Under the pieces are notes generated by a model. That model was given only the letters and a program-made list of their open reading frames with translations, was not told the DNA's origin and ran no database searches. Shown here in pieces: positions 53,497 to 64,000 of a stretch of DNA of 64,000 nt. The translations under genes were made by a program, and so were the position numbers. Every line of letters starts with the position of its first letter. The stretch's first letter is position 1. Origin of the DNA: Dermatophilus congolensis (GTDB lineage: Bacteria; Actinomycetota; Actinomycetes; Actinomycetales; Dermatophilaceae); contig JAUNUP010000010.1 of assembly GCA_030538115.1 (NCBI GenBank), positions 56,822-120,821 of the forward strand, written 5' to 3'.

Positions 53497-54537
53497 ATGC
53501 AGGTCAAGGCAATTCTCGCGTCTTCGCCCACGGGGCAGCTCGAGCAGGGCACGATCGAACGGCGCGACCCCGGCGAGCACGAGGTGCTCATCGCCATCAA
53601 GTTCGCAGGCATCTGCCACTCCGACATCCACACGGTGCGCGGCGAATGGGGCAAGGTGAACTACCCGATCGTCGTCGGCCACGAGATCGCTGGCGTCGTG
53701 GAACAGGTCGGCAGCAAGGTCACCAAGCACAAGATCGGCGACCACGTCGGGATCGGTTGTTTCGTCGACTCGTGCCGCGAGTGCGAGAACTGCAAGGCGG
53801 GCCTCGACAACTACTGCCTCAAAGGCAACGTCGGCACGTACAACGCCATCGGCCGCGACGGCCTGCCGACCGCGGGCGGCTACAGCACGCACATCGTCGC
53901 CGAAGAGGACTACGTGCTCCGCATCCCCGAGTCGATCCCGCTCGACGAGGCGGCGCCGCTGCTGTGCGCCGGCGTCACCACGTACTCGCCCCTCGCGCAC
54001 TGGAAAGTCGGCGAGGGCACGAAGGTCGCGATCGTCGGCATGGGCGGCCTCGGCCACATGGCCGTGAAGATCGCCCACGCGATGGGAGCCGAGGTGTCGG
54101 TGCTGTCGCAGTCGCTGAAGAAGAAGGAAGACGCCGAGCGACTCGGCGCCGACCACTACTACGCGACCAGCGACGAAACCACGTTCAAGGATCTGCGCGG
54201 CAGCTTCGACATCATCCTCAACACTGTCTCGGCGAACCTCGACCTGCGCGCGTACCTGTCGCTGCTACGCACGGACGGCACGTTCATCGAGGTGGGCATG
54301 CCCGAGCACCCGATGGAGGTCCCGGCCGGCTCCCTCGTCGGAGGCCGCAAGTCGCTGGCCGGCTCGATGATCGGCTCCATCGGCGAGACCCAGGAGATGC
54401 TCGACTTCTGCGCGAAGCACGGCATCGGCGCGGAGGTCGAAGTCATCGACGCGTCGTACGTCAACGAGGCCTACGACCGCGTCGTCGGCTCCGACGTGCG
54501 CTACCGCTTCGTCATCGACACGAGCACCTTCGCCTGA
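53497..54537 (+). CDS. zinc-dependent NAD(P)-alcohol dehydrogenase (CAD/YahK-like)
   Basis: This 346-residue medium-chain dehydrogenase has catalytic Zn ligands Cys40 ([10 protein letters not shown]) and His62 (VGHEIAG), structural Zn cysteines 93, 96, 99 and 107, and an [20 protein letters not shown]ossmann loop. It is of the cinnamyl-alcohol/aldehyde reductase group, which reduces a wide range of aldehydes with NADPH. GGGAGTTCC precedes the ATG. It converges with the alpha/beta hydrolase gene, their stops two bases apart. Confidence 0.95.
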   Translation: MQVKAILASSPTGQLEQGTIERRDPGEHEVLIAIKFAGICHSDIHTVRGEWGKVNYPIVVGHEIAGVVEQVGSKVTKHKIGDHVGIGCFVDSCRECENCKAGLDNYCLKGNVGTYNAIGRDGLPTAGGYSTHIVAEEDYVLRIPESIPLDEAAPLLCAGVTTYSPLAHWKVGEGTKVAIVGMGGLGHMAVKIAHAMGAEVSVLSQSLKKKEDAERLGADHYYATSDETTFKDLRGSFDIILNTVSANLDLRAYLSLLRTDGTFIEVGMPEHPMEVPAGSLVGGRKSLAGSMIGSIGETQEMLDFCAKHGIGAEVEVIDASYVNEAYDRVVGSDVRYRFVIDTSTFA

Positions 54538-54539
54538 GC

Positions 54540-55430
54540 TCAGGAGTTATCCCGGATGAACTCCTCGATGACCGTCGCGGTGAGCAGAGGTTCGGACTGG
54601 TGAGGCATGTGGCCGGATTCGAACACGCGCAGCGTCACGTGGTCATGTTCTCCAAGTACGGCCGTGAGCAGGTCGAAGTGGTCAGCGGCGCCGCCTTGGT
54701 TGCAGTGGATAACAAGGGTCGGCTGTCGCACCAGTTCGTACATGCGCGGCTGCGGCCAAAGTGTGCTGCCCGAGTGGAACCGGTAGTAGGCGAGCAGGCC
54801 GTCGACAGTGGGGGTGTGGATCCAGCTTCCGTCGGCTAGGGGCGTGAGGCTGCGTTCGACCTCGGCACGCATGGCGGTGGGGTCCGCATCGGTGAGCAAC
54901 CAGTCGTCGCCGTAGCGGCTGACAGCGGTCTCGATCATCTGCTCGCGCTCCGCCGGGTTGCGGGCGATTTCCCCGAGGTTGAAGCGTTCTGCCATGGCCG
55001 CGGTGAGTGAGGGGTCGAATGCCAGTTCGAACTGCTCGAGCGCCTGGTCGGCCTCGAGAACAGCGTGGCCATCGATAGTCACAACTGCGTTGACGAGGTC
55101 GGGGCGTTCGATGGCCACATGGCCGGCGAGGAAGGATCCGTGGTCGTGCCCGACGACCGTTGTCGGGCCGAGGGCGAAGTGTTCTATGACGGTGGCCAGG
55201 TCAATCCAGGCCTCGTCTGCGGGCAGCGCCGGGGCGGTGCTGAGACCGTGGCCACGCAGATCGAGTGCGATGACCCGGTGGTTCTGCGTCAAGAGGGGGC
55301 CGAGCAGAACCCAGGTGGCGGCCGAGTGCCCGGGGGAATGCACCAGCAGTATCGGTGGTCCGCTCCCGCCGAAGTCAAGGACGCCGAGCTCCCCGGCAGC
55401 GGTGCCGACGAGGAGATCGGTGGCTGTCAT
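54540..55430 (-). CDS. alpha/beta hydrolase with Asp nucleophile (epoxide-hydrolase/dehalogenase type)
   Basis: This 296-residue alpha/beta hydrolase has an oxyanion region ILLVHSPGHSAATW, a nucleophile elbow VVGHDHGSFLAGH with Asp96 where esterases have Ser, and a C-terminal VFESGHMPHQSEP with the catalytic His. An Asp nucleophile is typical of epoxide hydrolases and haloacid or haloalkane dehalogenases. The substrate is unknown. It is a single gene, convergent with the dehydrogenase. Confidence 0.88.
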   Translation of the reverse strand: MTATDLLVGTAAGELGVLDFGGSGPPILLVHSPGHSAATWVLLGPLLTQNHRVIALDLRGHGLSTAPALPADEAWIDLATVIEHFALGPTTVVGHDHGSFLAGHVAIERPDLVNAVVTIDGHAVLEADQALEQFELAFDPSLTAAMAERFNLGEIARNPAEREQMIETAVSRYGDDWLLTDADPTAMRAEVERSLTPLADGSWIHTPTVDGLLAYYRFHSGSTLWPQPRMYELVRQPTLVIHCNQGGAADHFDLLTAVLGEHDHVTLRVFESGHMPHQSEPLLTATVIEEFIRDNS

Positions 55431-55564
55431 GTGTCGATCCGTTCATAGTCCGCGCTGTGGTGATGGCGATCGCCCCTGGGGATGTCAACGGCGAACCTCG
55501 GTGCTTAGTTCGGCGGTTCGATCGCCGCTGGCATTTTGTGATTTGGCGTGTCGTCGGCTGGGGT

Positions 55565-57220
55565 TCAGGCGTTGAATTTGAAGCGTCGTACGGAGTTGCT
55601 CATTTGGTTGGCGAGGTCGGTGAGGGTGGTGACTTCGGTGCGGGTGACGCCGGCTGCTTCGGAGCCTTGGCCGGCGAGGTTGGCGACGCCGCGGATGGTG
55701 TCGGCGATGCCGCGGGCGCCGCTGGCGGCGTCTTGAACCGAGCGGCTCATCTCGTTGGTGGTGGCGGTCTGCTCTTCGACGGCCGAGGCGATGGTGGATT
55801 GGGTTTCGTTGATCCGTGCGATGACCTCGGTGATCTCGGCCAGGGCTTGGCTGGTGGCGGCGGCGTCGCCCTGGATGGAGAGGACCTTTTCGGAGATGTC
55901 TTCGGTGGCGCCGGCGGACTGCTGGGCGAGGTCCTTGACCTCGTTGGCGACGACGGCGAAGCCCTTGCCGGCCTCTCCGGCGCGGGCGGCTTCGATGGTG
56001 GCGTTGAGTGCCAGGAGGTTGGTTTGCTCGGCGATGGAGGTGATGGATTTCATGACTTCGCCGATGCGGATGGAGCTTTCGGACAGTTCGGCGACGGTGG
56101 CGCTGGTGGCTTCGGCGGAGCGGACGGCTTCCATGGCGACTTCGCTGGCGCGTGCTGCGGCGCTGGCGATTTCGCGGATGGAGGCGTTCATCTCCTCGGT
56201 ACCGGCAGCGACGGAGTCGACGTTGCCAGACACCTCGGTAGCGGCGTTGGACGCGTTGGATGCCGACCGACTGGTTTGGCTGGCCGAGCTCGCGAACTGA
56301 TCGGAGTTCGCGGCCAGACGCGTCGCGGTCTGTTCCAGGTCGACCGTGTTGCCCTCGATCGAGCGGAGGACATCGGCGAGGCTGGCCTGCTGCGCGTTGA
56401 ACGCCTCCGCCACGACCTGCGTCTCTTCTACACCGTCGGGGTCGAGCACGACGGTCAGGTCATACGGATCCCGCTCACTCAGCGTGCGCGCGTACCCCGT
56501 GAGAACCCGGCCGACCTTGGAGTTCATGATGAACAAGAACGAGCCCAGAGCAGCGAGTAGCAGCAGAACGACGGCGAACAGCGACATCTCGGCGATGGTC
56601 TGCGATCGCTGGGCAGAGGCCACGTTGTCGGTGACGCGCGTCGACATCTGCTCGTTGAATTGGTTGATCGGGGCCATGATCTCGTCGACTGCCTTGAGGT
56701 AGTCGCGGCCGAAAACGATGGTGGTGGCGAGCTGGCGCTTCTCGGCTGCGTCGAGGGCTCGGTCGGCGGGGATGAGCTGATATTCGGCGACGGCTGGGGG
56801 CATGTCAGCCTGGGCGACGCCGGTGGCTTCGAGGGTGAGTCGCTGTGCGCGGGTCTCGGCTAGCACCAGGCCCGTCGAGTTTGTGCCCGCCTGCTCGATC
56901 AAAGCGAGCTCCTCGGCGGGGGTGCCCATCTCGGTCAGGGACTGGATGGCCTTGTCGCGGGACTTCGTCTCGTTGATCTCGGCCCAGTACTGGTTCAACC
57001 AATTGCGGTCACCCGTCACGACGTAACCGCGCACGGTGTTCGTGAGAAGCGCGGACCCGCCGCGTAGCTGCTCCGCTGCCGTGAACGACTCCAACCGCGC
57101 GTTTTGTACGGAGCGGACCTCGCTGGTCGATCGCAGCATGAACGTGACCGCGAGGATCGCGGCGACACCGAGAACGGCCATGAGGATGTAGCCGTACTTG
57201 ATAATGGTCGATTGCTTCAT
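55565..57220 (-). CDS. methyl-accepting chemotaxis protein (copy 1)
   Basis: This 551-residue MCP has TM1 at about 10-30, a four-helix-bundle sensor at about 31-205 ([19 protein letters not shown]), TM2 at about 212-233, HAMP, and a long cytoplasmic signalling coil. The coil tip has [20 protein letters not shown], the CheW/CheA contact. The sensor half differs clearly from the downstream MCP, while the last roughly 231 residues differ from it at only three positions. GGAAGAA precedes the ATG at 57220. No CheA/CheW or flagellar genes are in the window. Confidence 0.95.
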   Translation of the reverse strand: MKQSTIIKYGYILMAVLGVAAILAVTFMLRSTSEVRSVQNARLESFTAAEQLRGGSALLTNTVRGYVVTGDRNWLNQYWAEINETKSRDKAIQSLTEMGTPAEELALIEQAGTNSTGLVLAETRAQRLTLEATGVAQADMPPAVAEYQLIPADRALDAAEKRQLATTIVFGRDYLKAVDEIMAPINQFNEQMSTRVTDNVASAQRSQTIAEMSLFAVVLLLLAALGSFLFIMNSKVGRVLTGYARTLSERDPYDLTVVLDPDGVEETQVVAEAFNAQQASLADVLRSIEGNTVDLEQTATRLAANSDQFASSASQTSRSASNASNAATEVSGNVDSVAAGTEEMNASIREIASAAARASEVAMEAVRSAEATSATVAELSESSIRIGEVMKSITSIAEQTNLLALNATIEAARAGEAGKGFAVVANEVKDLAQQSAGATEDISEKVLSIQGDAAATSQALAEITEVIARINETQSTIASAVEEQTATTNEMSRSVQDAASGARGIADTIRGVANLAGQGSEAAGVTRTEVTTLTDLANQMSNSVRRFKFNA

Positions 57221-57427
57221 GGCTTCTTCCAGTCGAGCCGTGGCCGAGAGGCCCTGAGGGGTATAGCTGCTAGTTCGGGGCGAAGGCTCAGCACCTGAGA
57301 GAAAGTGCATGGGAGAGGGCGTCAGTCCTGTTCGGCGACAACTTTCCTGGTGCCTCGGCGCGCTGTTCGACACCGGTCTGCCAGCGGATACAAGCGAAGC
57401 GAACTTGTGTGCATGGCGACACGACAA

Positions 57428-57467
57428 ACGCAGGCGGCCGGTCCCGTTGAGGGCCGGCCGCCTGCGT
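57428..57467 (-). terminator. hairpin terminator after MCP copy 2
   Basis: ACGCAGGCGGCCGGTCC pairs with GGGCCGGCCGCCTGCGT around a CGTTGA loop with one G-T pair. It lies 20 bp past the stop of the minus-strand gene at 57487. The 57221-57486 gap otherwise shows only the leader of MCP copy 1. Confidence 0.8.
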
Positions 57468-57486
57468 CGTGTGGTGCGTGTTTCCG

Positions 57487-59142
57487 TCAGGCGTTGATCT
57501 TGAAGCGTCGTACGGAGGCGCTCATTTGGTTGGCGAGGTCGGTGAGGGTGGTGACTTCGGTGCGGGTGACGCCGGCGGCTTCGGAGCCTTGGCCTGCGAG
57601 GTTGGCGACGCCGCGGATGGTTTCGGCGATGCCGCGGGCGCCGCTGGCGGCGTCCTGAACCGATCGGCTCATCTCGTTGGTCGTGGCGGTCTGCTCTTCG
57701 ACGGCCGAGGCGATGGTGGATTGGGTTTCGTTGATGCGCGCGATGACCTCGGTGATCTCGGCCAGGGCCTGGCTGGTGGCGGCGGCGTCGCCCTGGATGC
57801 TGAGCACCTTTTCGGAGATGTCTTCGGTGGCGCCGGCGGACTGCTGGGCGAGGTCCTTGACCTCGTTGGCGACGACGGCGAAGCCCTTGCCGGCCTCTCC
57901 GGCGCGGGCGGCTTCGATGGTGGCGTTGAGTGCCAGGAGGTTGGTTTGCTCGGCGATGGAGGTGATGGATTTCATGACTTCGCCGATGCGGATGGAGCTT
58001 TCGGACAGTTCGGCGACGGTGGCGCTGGTGGCTTCGGCGGAGCGGACGGCTTCCATGGCGACTTCGCTGGCGCGTGCTGCGGCGCTGGCGATTTCGCGGA
58101 TGGAGGCGTTCATCTCCTCGGTGCCGGCGGCGACGGAGTCGACGTTGCCGGACACCTCGGTAGCGGCGTTGGAGGCGTTGGAGGCTGACTGGCTGGTCTG
58201 GGCGGCGGAGCTGGCGAACTGGTCGGAGTTCGCGGCCAGTCGGGTGGCGGCTTGTTCGAGGTCGACGGTGTTCCCCTCGATGGAGCGCAGTACGTCGGCG
58301 AGGCTGACCTGCTGAGCGTTGAACGCCTCCGCCACGACCTGGGTCTCCTGCACGCCGTCGGGCTCAAGGGACACGGTCAGGTCGTACGGGTCGCGTTCGG
58401 TGAGGGTGCGGGCGTAGTTCGTGAGAACCCGGCCGACCTTGGTGTTCATGATGAACAGGAAGGCGCCGAGCGCGGCGAGCAGCATCGCGACCACGATGGA
58501 GAGCGCGATCTCCGAGAGCAACTGCGCATCTTGGGCCGAATCCACGTCGGCCTGCACGCGGGCGGTCATCGACTCGTTGAACTGGTTGATGGGTGCCATG
58601 ATCTCGTCGACTGCGGCCAGGTAGTCGCGACCGTAGACGAGGGTGGTGGCGAGGGCGCGCTGCTCGGCGGGCTCGAGGGCCCTGTCGGCTGGGATGAGTT
58701 GGTATTCGGCGACGGCGGGGGGCATATCGGCTTGGGCGACGCCGGTGGCTTCGAGGGTGAGGCGTTGGGCGCGGGTCTCGGCGGCCACTAGGCCGGTCGA
58801 GTTCTTGCCGGCCTGCTCGATGAGCGCGAGTTCTTCGGCGGGTGTGCCCATCTCGGTGAGGGTCTGGATGGCGCGATCACGTGACTTGGTCTCGTTGATC
58901 TCGGTCCAGTACTGGTTCAGCCAGTTGCGGTCACCGGTCACGACGTAACCGCGCACGGTGTCGGTGAGGTGCCCCGACCCGCCGCGCAACTGCTCGGCCG
59001 CGTTGATCGAGGCCAGGCGCGTGTCTTGCGCATCGGTCGCGGAGTTCGTCGCGCGAACCATGAACGTGACGGCAAGGATGGCCGCGACCGCGAGCACGGC
59101 CATAAGGATGTAGCCGTACTTGATCAGGGTTGATTGCTTCAT
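57487..59142 (-). CDS. methyl-accepting chemotaxis protein (copy 2)
   Basis: This 551-residue MCP has the same layout and exactly the same length as copy 1. It shares the [15 protein letters not shown] sensor motif and the ILMAVL TM1, and is near-identical from residue about 321 to the end. The sensor half has many substitutions, so ligand range may differ. Its start at 59142 has the same GACTGGAAGAAG leader as copy 1. A tandem duplication followed by gene conversion of the signalling half explains the pattern. A terminator follows each unit separately, so the two are probably transcribed independently. Confidence 0.95.
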   Translation of the reverse strand: MKQSTLIKYGYILMAVLAVAAILAVTFMVRATNSATDAQDTRLASINAAEQLRGGSGHLTDTVRGYVVTGDRNWLNQYWTEINETKSRDRAIQTLTEMGTPAEELALIEQAGKNSTGLVAAETRAQRLTLEATGVAQADMPPAVAEYQLIPADRALEPAEQRALATTLVYGRDYLAAVDEIMAPINQFNESMTARVQADVDSAQDAQLLSEIALSIVVAMLLAALGAFLFIMNTKVGRVLTNYARTLTERDPYDLTVSLEPDGVQETQVVAEAFNAQQVSLADVLRSIEGNTVDLEQAATRLAANSDQFASSAAQTSQSASNASNAATEVSGNVDSVAAGTEEMNASIREIASAAARASEVAMEAVRSAEATSATVAELSESSIRIGEVMKSITSIAEQTNLLALNATIEAARAGEAGKGFAVVANEVKDLAQQSAGATEDISEKVLSIQGDAAATSQALAEITEVIARINETQSTIASAVEEQTATTNEMSRSVQDAASGARGIAETIRGVANLAGQGSEAAGVTRTEVTTLTDLANQMSASVRRFKINA

Positions 59143-59307
59143 GACTTCTTCCAGTCGGGCTTGCGTCAGGTCCCTCGCCGTTTAGAGGGTTCATGTGCTC
59201 AATCGGGGGAAAACCCCATTTGCTGAGCGGAATCGGACCGCGACTACGGGGATTTCCCTGTAAGTGTTTGCTCTTGCTCTTCCGGGGCGAACGCGATGGT
59301 GAGTTGT

Positions 59308-59340
59308 CATTCACTCAGGTACCCGAGGTGCGAGTGAATG
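59308..59340. promoter_or_regulatory. inverted repeat in the divergent MCP/aminotransferase gap
   Basis: CATTCACTC and GAGTGAATG are exact 9-bp inverted arms with a 15-bp centre containing GGTACC. They lie in the 59143-59510 gap between the divergent MCP and aminotransferase genes. This could be an operator for either. I see nothing else there apart from a short GGGG-AAAA-CCCC hairpin near 59205. Confidence 0.35.
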
Positions 59341-59510
59341 GGCGTTCGCTTCACCGCCCCGCATGACCGCGCCGACGCCAAGCGCTCGCGGGGTCGTTCA
59401 CGGGCGGTTCACCCACTGGGCACTCCGTAGCCGCAACAAGGGAATTCACCCCTGCTTTCGTGAATCGGCGTACGCCTCGCCTCCCTCTGAAACGGAATCA
59501 GGAGCCTCCC

Positions 59511-62331
<2,821 letters not shown>

Positions 62332-62355
62332 CCGACTCGTGATCGACGAACCCGC

Positions 62356-63813
62356 ATGACCGACTCGCCGGCGGCACCTTCGTCGGGCCGCACCCTCGTG
62401 GTCGACCCGACGTTCGGTGTCGCCGGCGACATGCTGGTGGCCGCCCTTCTCGACGCAGGCGCCGACCAGGCGTTCGTGCGCCGCTGCGTCGAGGCGGTGC
62501 TGCCCGACACCGTCGAACTGCGCGTCGGACGGACCGTGCGACGCGGCATGGCGGCGGCGACGTTCGAGGTCGTGTTGCTTCGCGCCGACCAGCCCCACCG
62601 GGCGTGGAGCGAGGTCCGTGCGTGCATCGAGCGGGCGAACGACCTCCCGGAGGGGGTTCGCTCCCGCGCCCTGACGGTCTTCACCGAGCTCGCGGAGGCC
62701 GAGGCAGCCGTGCACGGTGTCGACCCGGAAGACGTGCACTTTCATGAGGTCGGGGCGTGGGATTCCATCTCCGACGTGGTCGGCGTGGCTGCGGCGATGC
62801 ACTCGCTGGGCATCGAACGCGTCGAGACCCTGCCGGTGAGCGTCGGCTCCGGCACGGTGCGTGCGGCCCACGGTCTCATGCCGGTTCCGGTGCCTGCGGT
62901 GCTCGAACTCCTCACCCGATCGGGTCTGCCCTGGCAGGCGACGCCGCCGGGCGCCGAGCACATGATCGGGCATCATGCCCACGCTGACCAGCCTGAACAC
63001 GGCCACGAACACCAGCACGGCCACTCCCACGTCCACCAGCACTCGCACGGGCAGGGCGACCTTGCCCGTGTCGGCGAGATGGCCACTCCGACCGGTGTGG
63101 CGGTGCTCGCGGCTCTCGCGGTCCCGGCCGCGCTCGGCATCGGCAGGTCGTCGCTCGCGAGCGGAGTGGGGGCGGGCCACAAGGATTTCTCGGGCTGGCC
63201 GAACGTCGTGCGGGTCACCGTGACGACACTCGCGGGGGTGGGCGATGCTCAGGTCCCGGCGTCTCAGGAGGCAGTCTCGCTCCCGGTCGAAGCGCTGACA
63301 GTGCTGGAGGCGAATCTCGACGATGTCGACCCGCGGGTGTGGCCGTCGGTGATCGACAACCTGCTCGCTGCCGGAGCGCGCGACGCCTGGCTGACCCCGT
63401 CGGCCGGCAAGAAGGGCCGAACCGGGCACGTCGTCAGCGTGCTCGTGGATCCACGGACCCATGACCCGCGGGTTTTCGTCGAGCTCCTGATGACCTCGAC
63501 GGGCACGCTCGGGGTGCGAGAGCACGATGTTCGTCGTCACACACTCGAGCGCGGATGGGCCCGCGTGGCCCTGCAAGAACCGCAGGACGAGCACACGACG
63601 GAGCCGCATGCGTCGCGCGAGGCGCGGCTGAGCGGCGACGTGCGGGTCAAGTACGGGCACGTCGACGGTTGTATCGTGCACGTCACCCCGGAGTACGAAG
63701 ACTGCGCGTCAGTGGCGCGGAGGTGCGGTGTGCCGGTGCTGCACGTACTCGACTCCGCGCGGGCCGCGGCCGATGCCGCAGGGCTACGTCCGGGCACCCA
63801 GGTGCCAGAGTAG
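62356..63813 (+). CDS. larC: LarC-family nickel-pincer cofactor metallochelatase, single frame
   Basis: This 485-residue protein is LarC, which inserts nickel into the pincer cofactor of lactate racemase-type enzymes. The N-terminal half has DPTFGVAGDMLVAALLDAG and VHFHEVGAWDSISDVVGVA. A His-rich linker (about 205-235, HGHEHQHGHSHVHQHSHG) is followed by a C-terminal half with LEANLDDVDPRVW and VKYGHVDGCIVHVTPEYEDC. In Lactobacillus the two halves are joined by a programmed frameshift; here they lie in one frame. No larA, larB or larE is adjacent, so its client enzyme is elsewhere or different. Confidence 0.9.
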   Translation: MTDSPAAPSSGRTLVVDPTFGVAGDMLVAALLDAGADQAFVRRCVEAVLPDTVELRVGRTVRRGMAAATFEVVLLRADQPHRAWSEVRACIERANDLPEGVRSRALTVFTELAEAEAAVHGVDPEDVHFHEVGAWDSISDVVGVAAAMHSLGIERVETLPVSVGSGTVRAAHGLMPVPVPAVLELLTRSGLPWQATPPGAEHMIGHHAHADQPEHGHEHQHGHSHVHQHSHGQGDLARVGEMATPTGVAVLAALAVPAALGIGRSSLASGVGAGHKDFSGWPNVVRVTVTTLAGVGDAQVPASQEAVSLPVEALTVLEANLDDVDPRVWPSVIDNLLAAGARDAWLTPSAGKKGRTGHVVSVLVDPRTHDPRVFVELLMTSTGTLGVREHDVRRHTLERGWARVALQEPQDEHTTEPHASREARLSGDVRVKYGHVDGCIVHVTPEYEDCASVARRCGVPVLHVLDSARAAADAAGLRPGTQVPE

Positions 63814-63844
63814 AACCCCACGTGCAGGCGCTCCCCGGCGCCCC

Positions 63845-63999
63845 GTGTCGTGGCACAGGTGCTGGTAGACGAGATGCGCGAGAACATGTGCCACGGCACC
63901 TCCATCCGGGGTGGTGCCGTGGCACATGTCCCAGCACACGTCGCCTCCCAGCAGAAGTGCCACGGCACGGGTTAGTCGCCAGCAGAAGTGCCACGGCAC
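63845..63999. repeat. family B palindrome array at the window edge
   Basis: Palindromes start at 63845 (variant GTGTCGTGGCAC), 63888, 63914, 63957 and 63988. Pairs 63845/63888 and 63914/63957 are 43 bp apart. CCTCCCAGCAGAAG precedes a right-hand copy as it does at 53160. The array is cut by the window end and directly follows larC. Confidence 0.9.
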
Positions 64000-64000
64000 G

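Overview
The window is high-GC DNA, densely packed with genes, and has the gene set of an actinomycete. It holds a dnaK-grpE-dnaJ-hspR operon, an AdaA-AlkA fusion with a separate Ogt, a geranylgeranyl-reductase-type flavoprotein, a DUF222-HNH (13E12-like) protein, an LLM flavin oxidoreductase beside a GH13 trehalose-synthase-like enzyme, and many GTG starts with GTGA/ATGA overlaps. The best guess is Actinomycetota, order Micrococcales. Two methyl-accepting chemotaxis proteins suggest a motile or recently motile relative. Genus cannot be fixed from the sequence alone. I see no rRNA, tRNA, CRISPR array, phage or classical transposase.

Layout. 0-11.8 kb: a BtuF-like metal-receptor protein, an AbiEi/DUF559 protein, a Gfo/Idh/MocA oxidoreductase, Tat-exported PhoX, a small cluster of VOC proteins, a SigG-type ECF sigma factor and a DHFR-like reductase, an opine-dehydrogenase-like enzyme, then ogt and adaA-alkA. 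12-24.8 kb: geranylgeranyl reductase, a DUF222-HNH gene inside long inverted repeats, a CurA-like reductase, SulP, a frameshifted PPK2, a GNAT-NUDIX fusion, a YhhN protein, a VOC protein, an SRPBCC protein, and a MarR/DJ-1 pair with two perfect operators. 24.9-29.6 kb: a four-gene operon (small acidic secreted protein, degenerate orphan sensor kinase, SLC13 transporter, glycerate kinase). 29.6-39.6 kb: MFS pump, rifampin-phosphotransferase-like protein, YrdB, YjbR, MFS, dicarboxylate symporter, OafA/SGNH acyltransferase. 39.9-48.1 kb: DUF6448 protein, LLM oxidoreductase plus GH13, PfpI, several small or eroded genes (a truncated methyltransferase and an eroded toxin), and a GNAT gene. 48.4-53.1 kb: the HspR-controlled chaperone operon. 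53.5-63.8 kb: alcohol dehydrogenase, alpha/beta hydrolase, two tandem near-duplicate MCPs, a Tat-exported class-V aminotransferase, gdhA, and a stand-alone larC.

The most unusual content lies between the genes. I find four families of paired or self-complementary palindromic elements, each with a nearly fixed internal geometry. Family A is exactly 96 bp with 19-bp inverted arms; there are four copies, all in the same orientation. Family B is built from pairs of the 12-bp palindrome GTGCCRYGGCAC set 43-44 bp apart, with seventeen palindromes at four loci. Two of these loci are long inverted repeats that enclose the DUF222-HNH endonuclease gene. Family C has paired ACCGCGGT palindromes 59-60 bp apart. 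Family D is a long hairpin with a 20-nt loop; one copy has a perfect 26-bp stem, lies inside a gene and supplies its C-terminal tail. The family B arrangement resembles REP elements with their RAYT gene, but with an HNH nuclease in the RAYT position. I consider it the best candidate here for an undescribed system. Its mobility is an inference.
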